Assembly: GCF_000711225.1 (NCBI RefSeq)
Contig: NZ_JOMG01000002.1
Coordinates: 384,501-448,500, forward strand
DNA from: Pelobacter seleniigenes DSM 18267
Lineage (GTDB): Bacteria; Desulfobacterota; Desulfuromonadia; Desulfuromonadales; Geopsychrobacteraceae
Length of the DNA stretch: 64,000 nucleotides
Direction of reading: 5' to 3'
Numbering within the stretch: the stretch's first letter is position 1; each line of letters begins with the position of its first letter. Made by a program: the position numbers and the translations under genes. Shown piece after piece: positions 51,510-61,100 of the stretch. Under the pieces are notes generated by a model that worked only from the letters and a program-made list of their open reading frames with translations, did no database searches and was not told the DNA's origin.

Positions 51510-52010
51510 TCAACGCGGCTCCGGCCCACTTTGCACAAAGCGGCCCAGGTCGGGATAGTCATGATAGACCCGCGCCGCCACCTCCGGCAGATCCTTGAGG
51601 AGCCGAAAATCGGCGAAATCGAACCCTGGCGCCACCGTGCAGCCGACCAGGCTGTAATCCCCTGCCGATTCGGCGGCCTGCCAGTTGCCGGCGCTGATCA
51701 GCTGCTTGTAATGGCCGCCCTCGGGATCGAGCCGATAGTCATGCAACCGGGAAAAATCGCCGGCCAGTTGGAGCAGGCGCAAGGGTGCACCTTCATAAAA
51801 ATTCCACAGTTCATCATGCATGACCCGGTGCCAAAGGCTGACCTGACCTGCGATGAGGAGAAAATAGATATCGGTGAATGCCGAGCGGACCGCGTTGACC
51901 CCGCTGGAATGGACCTGGTGTTGCGAACGATAGACCTCTTTGAAAAAGCCCCCTTCCGGGTGCGGCTGGAGATCGAGTTTGGCGATAAGTTGGGCAGCAC
52001 GTGGATGCAT
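51510..52010 (-). CDS. Cupin-5 family protein (DUF985)
   Basis: Protein of 166 residues: LDLQPHPEGGFFKEVYRS near 13-30, IYFLLIAGQVSLWHRVMHDELWNFYEGAPLRL near 48-78 and AESAGDYSLVGCTVAPGFDFADF near 112-135 are the cupin-5 signature. Relatives include sugar-epimerase-like and uncharacterised proteins. GGAAGGAGC precedes ATG 52010. It is divergent from the radical SAM gene. Function unknown. Confidence 0.87.
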   Translation of the reverse strand: MHPRAAQLIAKLDLQPHPEGGFFKEVYRSQHQVHSSGVNAVRSAFTDIYFLLIAGQVSLWHRVMHDELWNFYEGAPLRLLQLAGDFSRLHDYRLDPEGGHYKQLISAGNWQAAESAGDYSLVGCTVAPGFDFADFRLLKDLPEVAARVYHDYPDLGRFVQSGPEPR

Positions 52011-52078
52011 GGGCGAAAGCTCCTTCCCTTTCTGAGCGCTGGCAAGCTAAGATGCCCCATGGCGTCAGGAGTTTTTCA

Positions 52079-53098
52079 GTGAGCATAACAGACCCGCAGT
52101 TGATCTGCACCCACCCTTTCAGCTGGTTTGAAATCCACCGGCACGGCGATGTCTTCCTTTGTTGTCCGGCCTGGCTGAAACGCCCCATCGGCAACCTGTT
52201 GCAAACGCCCGTGGCCGACATCTGGAACAGCCCGGTGGCACAGGAGATCCGCAAAACCATCCATAACCGCAGCTTTCACAACTGCAGCAAGGTCCGCTGC
52301 CCGTTCCTGGCAGACTCCTTAAGTCCGGTCCAGCCCCTTGTCGCGGTCACCGAGCAAAGGATCAAACGCGCACTGGAAACGCGGGCCGCACACCTCGATT
52401 TTCCGCCGACCCGGCTCAATCTCTGTTTCGATCACAGCTGCAACCTGGCCTGCCCGAGCTGCCGCCCCGCCAGACAGGTCGCCACCGGGAGCGCCCGCGA
52501 CAAAGCGCGGCGGATCAGTGAAATCATTTGCGCCGAGCTGCTTCCCCGGGCCGAGGAAGTGACCATGAGCGGTTATGGCGACCCCTTTGCCAGCCCGGCC
52601 TACCTGGCGATCCTCCGCCAGCTCAATGCCAGCAGCGGGGAGATCCCCCAGCTCCGCCTGCACAGCAACGGCCAGCTTTGGACCCGCCAGCGCTGGGAGC
52701 AGCTGCCCCGTTTGCATGATCGGGTCAAGGAAGCGGAGATCTCCGTCGACGCCGCCAGCGCTGCGACCTATGCCGTCAACCGGCCGGGCGGTTCCTTTGA
52801 GATTTTGCTCAACAACCTCGCCTACCTGGCCGAGCAGCCCTTCCCCCTGACCTTGAGCATGGTGCTGCAGCAGAACAATTTCCAGGAGATCCCCCTGCTG
52901 ATCGAACTGGCCACCCGCCTCAAAGCCCGCGTCTACCTGAGCCGCCTGGTCAACTGGGGGACCTTTGCCAAAGCAGAGTTCACCCGTCGGGCCGTTCACC
53001 TGCCGACCCATCCCGAACATCAGCAACTCGTCACCCTGCTGCGGGAGTACCGGCACCGGCCGCAAATCAATCTTGGCAACCTGCTCCCGCTGCTCTAA
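52079..53098 (+). CDS. Radical SAM protein with Cys-rich N-terminal domain
   Basis: Protein of 339 residues. I place the start at GTG 52079, where AGGAG stands seven bases upstream and the divergent DUF985 gene is cleared. Residues 1-65 hold CTHPFSWFEIHRHGDVFLCC, then CSKVRCPF, resembling the SPASM-type cluster domain normally found at the C-terminus. The radical SAM cluster CNLACPSC follows near 120, then LSGYGDPF-like MSGYGDPFASPAYL and SVDAASAATYAVNR, which bind S-adenosylmethionine. No substrate peptide or partner is visible. It could act on a peptide or be a wobble-type or heme enzyme relative. Confidence 0.83.
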   Translation: MSITDPQLICTHPFSWFEIHRHGDVFLCCPAWLKRPIGNLLQTPVADIWNSPVAQEIRKTIHNRSFHNCSKVRCPFLADSLSPVQPLVAVTEQRIKRALETRAAHLDFPPTRLNLCFDHSCNLACPSCRPARQVATGSARDKARRISEIICAELLPRAEEVTMSGYGDPFASPAYLAILRQLNASSGEIPQLRLHSNGQLWTRQRWEQLPRLHDRVKEAEISVDAASAATYAVNRPGGSFEILLNNLAYLAEQPFPLTLSMVLQQNNFQEIPLLIELATRLKARVYLSRLVNWGTFAKAEFTRRAVHLPTHPEHQQLVTLLREYRHRPQINLGNLLPLL

Positions 53099-53216
53099 CC
53101 ATCCACCCTATTCCGGCCGGCCCCTTGAATCGCCACCGCCCGGGCATGGTATGATGACAGTCTCCGCTCCAGCGCCACGAACAATCACTTGCCACAAGGC
53201 AACAGGAGGCTATGTC

Positions 53217-54371
53217 ATGAGGTTCAGAACCGCATGCTCCCTGCTCGGCTGCCTGTTGGGTGCCGCGCTCATTATCAGCCTGCTCGGCGGGTTCAGTGCC
53301 AGCCCCGGCCCGGAACCTGGCCTGATCCACACGGAAAAACATGATCTGCGCAGCGTGCCCCTGGCCCGCGGCCTGGAACATCCCTGGGGCATGGCCTTTC
53401 TGCCGGAAGGCGGCATCCTGATCAGCGAACGCCCCGGCCGCTTGCGCATCTTCCAAAACAATCAGCTGTCCCAGCCCATTGCGGGCCTGCCGGAAATCGC
53501 CCGCCAGGGGCAAGGCGGGCTCCTTGATGTCGCCCTGCATCCTCAGTTCAGCAGCAATCGGCTGGTCTATTTTTCCTTTGCCGAACCCGGTTCCGGCGGG
53601 TTCGGTACAGCGGTCGGCCGCGCCCGGCTGGACGGCCAGCAACTGAACGATCTTGAAATTATTTTCCGCATGGAACCCAAATCAACAACCGGCCGCCATT
53701 TCGGCTCGCGGCTGGTCTTTGACCAGCAGGGTTATCTCTATATCACCCTTGGCGATCGCGGTGACCAACAGCGGGCTCAGCAACCGGACGACCATGCCGG
53801 TTCGGTCATCCGCCTGCACGCGGACGGACGAATCCCGGCGGACAATCCTTTTGTCGACCGGCCGGGCTGGAAAGGGGAAAAGTACGACCTGGGCCATCGC
53901 AACATGCAGGGCGCGGCCCTCCATCCGCAAACCGGCGAGCTGTGGACCCATGAGCATGGCCCGCAGGGTGGGGATGAAATCAACATCATCCGACCCGGCA
54001 GCAACTACGGCTGGCCGGTGATCACCTATGGCGTCAATTACGGGATCGGCACCAAAATCGGCGAAGGCACCCACAAACCCGGGCTGGTCCAGCCGATCCA
54101 CTACTGGGTGCCGTCCATTGCCCCGTCCGGAATGACTTTTTATCAAGGCGACAAATTCCCCCACTGGCAGGGCAATCTGCTGGTCGGCGCGCTCAAGGAT
54201 CAGCTGCTGGTCCGGCTGGAGCTGGACGGGGACAAGGTGGTTGCCGAAGAACGGTTCCTGCAGAATAAGCTGGGGCGGATTCGCGATGTCAGGGAAGGTC
54301 CGGACGGCTACATCTACCTGCTGACCGATGAAGCAGACGGCGGCCTCTACCGGCTCGAACCCGCGTCCTGA
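53217..54371 (+). CDS. PQQ-dependent sugar dehydrogenase (YliI-like)
   Basis: Exported six-bladed beta-propeller of 384 residues. ATG 53217 with AGGAGG eight bases upstream; a signal peptide ends near GGFSA. Motifs of the soluble aldose sugar dehydrogenase family: LEHPWGMAFLPEGGILISERPGRL near 45, GQGGLLDVALHP near 95, GRHFGSRLVFDQQGYLYITLGDRG near 155 (His and Arg at the PQQ site), HRNMQGAALHPQTGELWTHEHGPQGGDEIN near 225 and NYGWPVITYG near 262. It oxidises aldoses in the periplasm with PQQ. No pqq synthesis genes are visible, so cofactor may be taken from outside. Confidence 0.9.
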   Translation: MRFRTACSLLGCLLGAALIISLLGGFSASPGPEPGLIHTEKHDLRSVPLARGLEHPWGMAFLPEGGILISERPGRLRIFQNNQLSQPIAGLPEIARQGQGGLLDVALHPQFSSNRLVYFSFAEPGSGGFGTAVGRARLDGQQLNDLEIIFRMEPKSTTGRHFGSRLVFDQQGYLYITLGDRGDQQRAQQPDDHAGSVIRLHADGRIPADNPFVDRPGWKGEKYDLGHRNMQGAALHPQTGELWTHEHGPQGGDEINIIRPGSNYGWPVITYGVNYGIGTKIGEGTHKPGLVQPIHYWVPSIAPSGMTFYQGDKFPHWQGNLLVGALKDQLLVRLELDGDKVVAEERFLQNKLGRIRDVREGPDGYIYLLTDEADGGLYRLEPAS

Positions 54372-54393
54372 GTAACAGGTGGACAGTGCGGCC

Positions 54394-55824
54394 TCAAGAC
54401 CTCTTCAGGGAATGAAAAGCGGCCAGGGCTTTTTCGCGGGAGGTTTGCAGATTGACCACCGGTTGCGGATAATCCCGCCCAAGGCGGACTCCGGCTTCGG
54501 CCAGCACCTCGGTCGAGGCTTCCCAGGGGGCGTGCAGATAACGATCCGGCAACCGCCTGAGTTCGGGGATATAGCGCCTGACGTAGCGACCGTCGGGATC
54601 GAACTTTTTACCCTGGGTGACCGGGTTGAAGATGCGGAAATAAGGCACGGCATCCGCCCCGCTGCCCGCCACCCATTGCCAGCCGAAACTGTTGCTGGCC
54701 AGATCCGCATCGACCAAGCAGTCCCAGAACCATTCCTGCCCCATCCGCCAGTCGACCAGCTGGTTCTTCACCAAAAACGAGGCGGTGATCATCCGCGCCC
54801 GGTTATGCATGGTGCCGGTCTCCCACAACTCACGCATGCCGGCATCAACCAGGGGATAACCGGTCTCCCCCCATTTCCAGGCATCAAAGGCCATCGCATC
54901 CCGCTGCCAGGGAAAATCTTCGAACTTTGCGTTGAAACAGTGCTCGGGCAGCTGCGGAAAATAATAGAGCAGGTAATGGGAAAATTCGCGCCAGGCGAGT
55001 TCACTGAGGAAATGATCCAGATCCGCCTCGCAACCCGCCTCAAGACCGGCCCGCAAGGCTCCCTGCCAGACCTGGCGCGGGGAGATTTCGCCAAAATGCA
55101 GGTGCGGCGATAACCGCGAGACATGGTCATCCGCCAGATAGTCCCGCCCTTCCTTATAGCCCTGCAAACGATCGCGAAGAAAATCCTCCAAAGCCAGCCC
55201 GGCTTGCTGCTCGCCAACCGCCCAGCGCGCCGCCAGTTTATCATGCCAGGGCCGGACCGGCAGCGGCTCCAGGCGGGGACACAGCAACGCATCCAGGTTG
55301 CCACTGATAAATTCGGCCTGCGCCGGAGGAGGCAGCGGCTTGGGCGGGGGGACGGACAGACAGCCTTTGCGAAAATAAGGGGTGAACACCTGGTACGGGG
55401 TGCCGTCTTTTTTCAGGATCTCCCAGGGTTCCCAGAGTAACGAGGCGTTATAACTGTGAACCTTGATCCCCTGCTCGGTCAGTCGCTGTTTGAGCTTCTT
55501 GTCGCGGGAAATCCGCCAAGGTTCGTAACAGCGATTCCAGAACACCTCTCCAGCTCCACTCTGCCTGACCAACTCGGGCAGCAGCTGATCCGCAGCTCCA
55601 ACAAAGCAGCTCAGTGTGCCCCCCAAGCTGTCGTTCAGCCGCGCCAAAGCCTGCTCCAACCACCAACGGCTGGCAGCCCCCATCCGCCACTTGCCGGCAT
55701 TCTCGTCATCCAGAATATAAACCGGCAGCACAGCCCCAGCCCGCACCGCCGCCGTCAGGCCAGGGTTATCGGCCAGCCGCAGATCCTGTCTGAACCAGAA
55801 GATCACCGGAGCTTTGGGCATCAC
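54394..55824 (-). CDS. phr: CPD photolyase, class I
   Basis: Deoxyribodipyrimidine photolyase of 476 residues that repairs UV-induced cyclobutane dimers using light. The photolyase N-terminal domain starts APVIFWFRQDLRLADNPGLTAAV. The FAD-binding domain has SRLSPHLHFGEISPRQVW near 245, ELAWREFSHYLLYYFPQLP near 285, WKWGETGYPLVDAGMRELWETGTMHNRARMITASFL near 330 and QWVAGSGADAVPYFRIFNP near 395, all diagnostic. It is intact. Its 5' end and upstream region are duplicated at 57479-57735, on the far side of the nucleotidyltransferase module. Confidence 0.95.
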   Translation of the reverse strand: MMPKAPVIFWFRQDLRLADNPGLTAAVRAGAVLPVYILDDENAGKWRMGAASRWWLEQALARLNDSLGGTLSCFVGAADQLLPELVRQSGAGEVFWNRCYEPWRISRDKKLKQRLTEQGIKVHSYNASLLWEPWEILKKDGTPYQVFTPYFRKGCLSVPPPKPLPPPAQAEFISGNLDALLCPRLEPLPVRPWHDKLAARWAVGEQQAGLALEDFLRDRLQGYKEGRDYLADDHVSRLSPHLHFGEISPRQVWQGALRAGLEAGCEADLDHFLSELAWREFSHYLLYYFPQLPEHCFNAKFEDFPWQRDAMAFDAWKWGETGYPLVDAGMRELWETGTMHNRARMITASFLVKNQLVDWRMGQEWFWDCLVDADLASNSFGWQWVAGSGADAVPYFRIFNPVTQGKKFDPDGRYVRRYIPELRRLPDRYLHAPWEASTEVLAEAGVRLGRDYPQPVVNLQTSREKALAAFHSLKRS

Positions 55825-55966
55825 TTCTTTCCAGGCGGTAAGAGGTTAATTGAGAGTCGTGCTCTGTAATGGCAGCAGGTTAGTGGTGCATGTAAGCGCT
55901 GCAAACATGCTTTAATAATAACACTTTCAGATGAGACCTATGCATGCTGCGGTTATTTTTGAACAC
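55699..55966. repeat. Long direct repeat flanking the nucleotidyltransferase module, copy 1
   Basis: The first 125 or so bases of phr plus its upstream region. It is repeated at 57479-57735 with about 10 percent differences and one 9-base deletion. The block AAGAGGTTAATTGAGAGTCG and the block CTATGCATGCTGCGGTTATT occur in both. Confidence 0.9.
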
Positions 55967-56103
55967 TATAAATCCGACATAGATGTGTCCAGTGATGCGC
56001 GGGGTCACTCTGCCCTATTTATAGAGAAAACAAGAAATGACTTAAACGGGCATCATCTTTTGTGTTTGTTGGGAATCTCATTTTTCTGTCACTATGCTGC
56101 TCT

Positions 56104-56170
56104 TGACAAAAATTAGTTTTTGTACTATTCCATACAATATATTGCACTTATCAATACAAGGATTTGTATT
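56104..56170 (+). promoter_or_regulatory. Promoter and operator-like dyads of the nucleotidyltransferase module
   Basis: TTGACA at 56104 is a good -35 element. TTGTA-N8-TACAA (56120-56137) is followed by AATACAAGGATTTGTATT (56153-56170), in which the ribosome site AAGGA sits between the arms AATACAA and TTGTATT. The shared TTGTA/TACAA half sites suggest autoregulation, and the second dyad could also hide the ribosome site in an RNA hairpin. Confidence 0.5.
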
Positions 56171-56172
56171 TA

Positions 56173-56769
56173 ATGGCACAAAATGGATACAGACTTGACA
56201 AAAATGAACTCCTTGACAATTTAAAAGCGTGGAATCGTTTTCTGCGTCAAAAAGTTCACTTAATCGCTTGTGGCGGCACGGCCATGACCTTACTGGGCGT
56301 CAAAGCATCGACAAAAGATGTCGACTTCATGGTCCCCGAAATCAAAGAATACAACTACTTGACAAAACAATTACCTGCAATGGGGTACACGGAAACCAGC
56401 GGACATGGCTGGCAGCGAAAAGGTGAAGTCTTTCATTTTGACATATTCCGTGGAAACAACATCCACACAACCGGATTACTGGAATCACCCCTGAAATCCG
56501 GCCGGAACAAACTTCTGCATGAATTCTCACACCTTTATATCGGCATCCTCAATGACTATGACCTCATCTCCAGCAAACTAATGCGTGGAACCAGAGTTGA
56601 TTTTGATGACTGCATAATGTTGGCAAAATCCCATGAAGCAGAATTAGATCTGGAACGGCTTAGGAGACACTTCTGCGAAATGATCAGCTATGATGTCGCA
56701 GAGGAACGCTTAAGGCCAAACATAGACGACTTCCTAGAACGACTACGGGAGGATGAACCACATGACTGA
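56173..56769 (+). CDS. Nucleotidyltransferase-fold protein (toxin-like)
   Basis: Protein of 198 residues from ATG 56173. The polymerase-beta superfamily motif is seen as CGGTAMTLLGVKASTKDVDFMVP: Gly-Gly at 34-35 and Asp-x-Asp at 49-51. Then RKGEVFHFDIFRGN supplies the third acidic residue near 97. This resembles DUF6036/AbiEii-like nucleotidyltransferases. Such proteins can add nucleotides to tRNA or proteins, and many are toxins. The next gene overlaps it by 8 bases. The module has low GC and sits between two phr copies. Real activity is unproved. Confidence 0.75.
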   Translation: MAQNGYRLDKNELLDNLKAWNRFLRQKVHLIACGGTAMTLLGVKASTKDVDFMVPEIKEYNYLTKQLPAMGYTETSGHGWQRKGEVFHFDIFRGNNIHTTGLLESPLKSGRNKLLHEFSHLYIGILNDYDLISSKLMRGTRVDFDDCIMLAKSHEAELDLERLRRHFCEMISYDVAEERLRPNIDDFLERLREDEPHD

Positions 56770-57430
56770 CGATAAATTTTTCAAAAGTCTATCCAGGCTC
56801 GGATTCCCAATGTTCGAACCGAATGAAGAACTTGAGGTCAATGAAACCTTGGCTGAAGCAGTCAAAAGCAACGATACCCGGATATGGGAGGGATTTCCTG
56901 TCCTCTTGGCCAATGCAGGAGAAAGCTATCAATTTGCCTCGGACCAAGTTGAACAACGCCTTCCTAACAAGGAACTTAAACAACGGTACCACCAGCTGAT
57001 ATTGTTATCGGCAGCCGTCTACACCCATTATCACTTGTCTTTTTCATGGCTGAACAAGTTAAAAAAGTCGTTTTCCGACCAAGACAAAACCCTCGTCAAA
57101 TCCTTGCGGAAAGGTTTAGCCCACCGCCAGACAAATAGCTGGCCCGCTGACGTCGACCCTGAACGAGTCAGAGGCCTGTTCGAACTGTATTATGAGCAAA
57201 AAATCGAGAAAGATCGCAGGCGAAAAGACCGCTACGAAGAATTTTCTTTGGAATATGCTTTATCGCAGCTTTTCTCACCAAAACAAAAAGAACTGTTTAA
57301 AAAGAAATTGGAAGGAGATGCCCTAACCAAAACCGAACAGGAATACTACTCACGAACGGTCAAGAAGAAAGTGGTTGCACTTGCCAACTCGGAGTTGCAT
57401 AGCTTAGCCAGAAAATTACTTGAGCAGTAA
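56762..57430 (+). CDS. Unrecognised partner of the nucleotidyltransferase
   Basis: Protein of 222 residues from ATG 56762, which GGAGG precedes by nine bases; the frame-upstream ATG at 56753 is too close to it. Highly charged and probably all helical, with a Lys/Arg-rich C-terminal half. The C-terminal motif LFSPKQKELFKKKLEGDALTKTEQEYYSRTVKKKV looks like a recurring one (I recall similar LTKTExEYYSR stretches in archaeal and bacterial regulators). No HTH, HEPN RxxxxH or other catalytic motif was found. It overlaps the upstream gene, so it may be an antitoxin or effector partner. Function unknown. Confidence 0.65.
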   Translation: MTDDKFFKSLSRLGFPMFEPNEELEVNETLAEAVKSNDTRIWEGFPVLLANAGESYQFASDQVEQRLPNKELKQRYHQLILLSAAVYTHYHLSFSWLNKLKKSFSDQDKTLVKSLRKGLAHRQTNSWPADVDPERVRGLFELYYEQKIEKDRRRKDRYEEFSLEYALSQLFSPKQKELFKKKLEGDALTKTEQEYYSRTVKKKVVALANSELHSLARKLLEQ

Positions 57431-57478
57431 ACAGTAGCTTGTCACCTCTAAACAAACGAAAACACCCACACCCACTGT

Positions 57479-57735
57479 ATTCTCGTCATCAAGAAAAGAA
57501 CGACAGCACGGTCTCAGCCGCCGTCAAGCCGGGGTTATCGGCCAGCCGCAGATCCTGTCTGAACCAGAAGATCACCGGGGCTTTAGGCATGACTTCTTTC
57601 CGGGTGGTAAGAGGTTAATTGAGAGTCGTGCTCTGCAACGGTGGCAGGTCAGTAGCGCATGTGAGCGCTGCAAACATGCTGTAATAATAACACTTTCAGA
57701 TAAGGCCTATGCATGCTGCGGTTATTTTTGAACAC
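57479..57735 (-). pseudogene. 5' fragment of phr and its upstream region, direct repeat copy 2
   Basis: Leftward from 57590 it still reads MPKAPVIFWFRQDLRLADN then the frame leaves the photolyase sequence near 57479. It matches 55699-55966 with scattered changes. No promoter or downstream gene makes it functional, so it is a remnant and marks the right edge of the inserted module. Confidence 0.85.
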
Positions 57736-57799
57736 GATAGACAAGGCCAAAGAAACGTGGGTGCAGTTAGACTTCAACCGGTAACAAATTCTGATTGGA

Positions 57800-57833
57800 T
57801 CCTGGCAGGTCCGTTGTGCTGAACCTGCCAGGA
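57800..57833. terminator. Hairpin downstream of the molybdoenzyme operon
   Basis: TCCTGGCAGGT and ACCTGCCAGGA form a perfect 11-bp stem around a 12-base loop. It lies 36 bases past the stop of the last small gene of the leftward operon. No T-run follows in either direction, so it may be a terminator or a stabilising 3' hairpin. Confidence 0.45.
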
Positions 57834-57868
57834 ATGTATTTGCCCATCAAACTGATGGGATCGCTCTA

Positions 57869-58105
57869 TCAGCCGTGCCCGTCGTCATAAACGGAGTCGC
57901 CTTCGCCCTCATCTTCAGCGGTACTCCCCGGCTTATCTTCCTGCGATGCTGAGTTTTTTCTCTGTGGTTCCTTTTTTTTCAACGTCGCGGTGGCCGCAGG
58001 GTCAGCTGGAGTGAGAGACTCCTCTCCAGGCTGCCCCTTGGCCCGACACGTAACCGTATTTGCCAGCAGAATAAAAATGAGAACGCAGCACAGTTTTCTG
58101 ATCAT
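57869..58105 (-). CDS. Small exported protein at the end of the molybdoenzyme operon
   Basis: Seventy-eight residues: a clear signal peptide (MIRKLCCVLIFILLANTVTC) then a charged, disordered tail with Lys/Glu/Asp runs ending EGEGDSVYDDGHG. The C at the cleavage site resembles a weak lipobox. It starts five bases after the molybdoenzyme stop, so it is probably translated from the same mRNA. No family recognised. Confidence 0.5.
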   Translation of the reverse strand: MIRKLCCVLIFILLANTVTCRAKGQPGEESLTPADPAATATLKKKEPQRKNSASQEDKPGSTAEDEGEGDSVYDDGHG

Positions 58106-58110
58106 TTTAG

Positions 58111-61100
58111 CTAAACCCGGATCAATTTCACCTTGGTGTCGTAAAAACTGGCGCTGCCACCAATGGGATCACTCATACAGACATTCTGCAAAACCGGGTC
58201 AACCATGCAGGCTGCGTTCGCGCATAAACCTGCCTGACGCCTCTTGTCCCCAGAGGTCATCTTACCGTCAACATCGACATCGGCCGCACCATAGGCCCAG
58301 TGACCGTAACTCCAGCAGACGGAAACAACCCCCGGACGAATCCCTTCAATGGTTTTCAGACGGCCTTCCATAGGCACCGGTTTGTTATTCGGCACCGGCC
58401 AAACACCGTCAGGGTTGGTTGGAGACGCTACACGGACCCGATCACCATTTTTGAAGCCAAGCTTGGCGGCCGTATCCGCGTTAATCATAATGTAATTCTC
58501 AGGGAGAATCGAAGAAAGCCAATAGTTCCCAGGCAGGGTTCTCGATTGCCCGCCAAGAATCTCTTTGTAGGTACTCAGGTCCAGTTCATAGCCGTTTGAA
58601 CTTATCGGATTGCCAGCGGCATCCGTGACAGGTTCGTAAATCCCCAGCCCACTGAAGCGTTTTCCGGTCAGGGAATGACGCTGTGTCCCGACATTCTCGA
58701 CGTACAGATTGAAACGCTGCTTGGTCTGATGTTCGACAAAACCGTCATGCCCCATCTGCTTGGCCTCGTCAAAATCTTCGAAACGACCGCCACGATTCAA
58801 GAAATACACAACCTTTTTCCAGCTCTCAGTGCCCGCCGCTTTCTCCCAGCGCTCAGGTGAAAAAACAGTTTTTTCAAGATGCTTGCGGGCGTTCAGGAAC
58901 AACTGCATCTCTTCTTTGGAGGCATCGGGGAGATCATCATCCTTTTTGTCCCCCCATGAGAGGTTAGCGGCAAGTTTCAGGAAGAAATCTTCAGGACGAG
59001 TAAAGTCCAAGCCAGGCCCGAAAGCATCTTTGCCACATCCCGGCAAGCTAAGTTTTTCACCAATGGCCAGCATGACCGCTTCCATGGAGCAGTGCATCTT
59101 TTCACCATAGACTTCCACCAGTTCCGTCTGTGGCGTCACTGTAGGCTGACGGAATTTGGATGCTTTGGTCGGAGAATCAGGAGTTGTATGTGGTGACCCG
59201 AAGCGTTCCCAGATAGCCGTGTCCGGGAAAAGATAATCCGCATACATGGACGACTCACCGATCACGATGTCATCAGCGATAATCAACGGCAGCTTCTTGG
59301 TGTCGGCCAGGATCTTCAGCGCCGTATGACCTGCTGGTGTGGCAAATCCGGGCGTCCCTTTGTGCAGCCACAGGGCCTTGATCCCGTAGGGATACTGGTC
59401 GTCCGCTGAAGCGATGATTTCCTGATAAACGCTGCCGGTAAAGGGGAACCAGGGACGTTTTGCCGGGTATCGTTTGAACAAGGTCGATTTTTCGTAGCTG
59501 GAACCTTCCCGGGTAATTTTGTGGCCGAATGGGCTCAATTTGCCCGGATGAAGTTTCGTCAGGTCAAATGGGAAATGCAGCTTATCACCAAGTTCGTGCC
59601 AGTGGCCTCCACCAGCGTGCAGTCCGCCCTTGTGATCGATATTGCCGACCAGCATATTCAAGGTGATGATAGCCTGTCCATTGTAATAGCCGTTGGTGTG
59701 TTGAACCGGGCCGCGATAAAAGTCGATCGCCGCACGTTTGCCGTGGGCGGTAAACTCCTTGGCCAGTTCGGCAACCTCTCTAACAGAGCTTCCCGCCAGT
59801 TCCGACCAACTTTCGAGAGTTTGCGAAAACGCCAATTCTTTCAGCAGAGTAAAGCTGCTCTTGACCTTGTTTCCAGCAACGATCCCGTCAAACTCAAGAT
59901 CACCGTAAATTGCTTGTTTTTCATCAACCTTTGTTGGTACTCCGTTGACGGCGACAACAAAGGCATCCTCGTCACCAAGGCCCACCTCGGAGGCGCGCAG
60001 GTAAGTTTCCGGCCCTTCCGCATCGATTTTCACCAGAAAACTTGCCGTCGTCCAGGAGACCTCCTTCGACTCATGTGCGGCAGTTTCCGTTGCATTGACC
60101 AAAAACTGCTTGTCATAGCGTTTATTTTCAATAATCCAGCGGGTCATTCCAAGTGCCAGAGCCGCGTCACCACCCGGTTTGACTGGAACCCATTTCCAGG
60201 CTTTGGCTGCGGTTTTGTTGAGCATGGGATCGACAACAGCAATTTTCAGGCGACCATCAGCAATGCCATCGGTAATTTTACCGGTCATGATCGGCGGACC
60301 AACGTTGGCCTCAAAGGGGCTGGTGCCGAAATAAATATTGAACTCGGAATTCAGAGTGTCCGGTTTCATATGGGTTTTACCTCCACCCCATTTACCGTCT
60401 TTATATTTGTTTGACACTCCCCAGAACGCGATGTGATGGGACTGCTCACAAATAGTGGTGTGCTCGTAAAAGTTGACAGAACCAAAGCTGTTGCCTATGA
60501 ACCGCTTGCCCAACTCTTTGCGCCCGTGCTCAATCCGTCCGGCTTGGAAAACAAACTGGTTATTTTTCATGCCCAGGTCCGGGTGATCCGGGTCAATCAG
60601 GGAGTCAAGGTGTGCGGCATGCTTGGTTTTGAATTCCTGCACCGACATCTCGCCACCGGCCACCGACTTCCAGTCTTTGGCCATGGCGGACGAGGCAGCG
60701 GAATCCCGTTGGACGTAAATGTCTTTCAATCCCTCGACATGCCGATCTTCGCCGATGGAGGAGAACAGTTTTCCCCCTTCAACAATCTCTTTGATGGCCT
60801 GATCAAAGGGAATCACCTTCCATTTGTTTGCTCCACGGGGCCCGTTACGCTTCAGGACTTTGACGATCCGATAGGGGTCATAAAGGCTCTGGATGCCGGC
60901 TTGCCCCTTGGGACAGATTTTTCCATCGACCTTGGCGGCTTCAAACGGCGATGTTTTGTGGGGCAAGTGAGGCAGCATATTCTGGGGGGTATAGGGATTG
61001 CCATCGATCTTGACCAACAAACCTTCCTGAATTTTACACTTCAACGGGCAAGCTGTATGACATTGCAGGCAGACTGAGTAAATAATGGATTCCGCGCTGC

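Noticed and set aside
55931-56116. 61-codon frame before the nucleotidyltransferase gene
   Set aside because: It begins within the direct repeat, has no ribosome site and does not continue in the second repeat copy.
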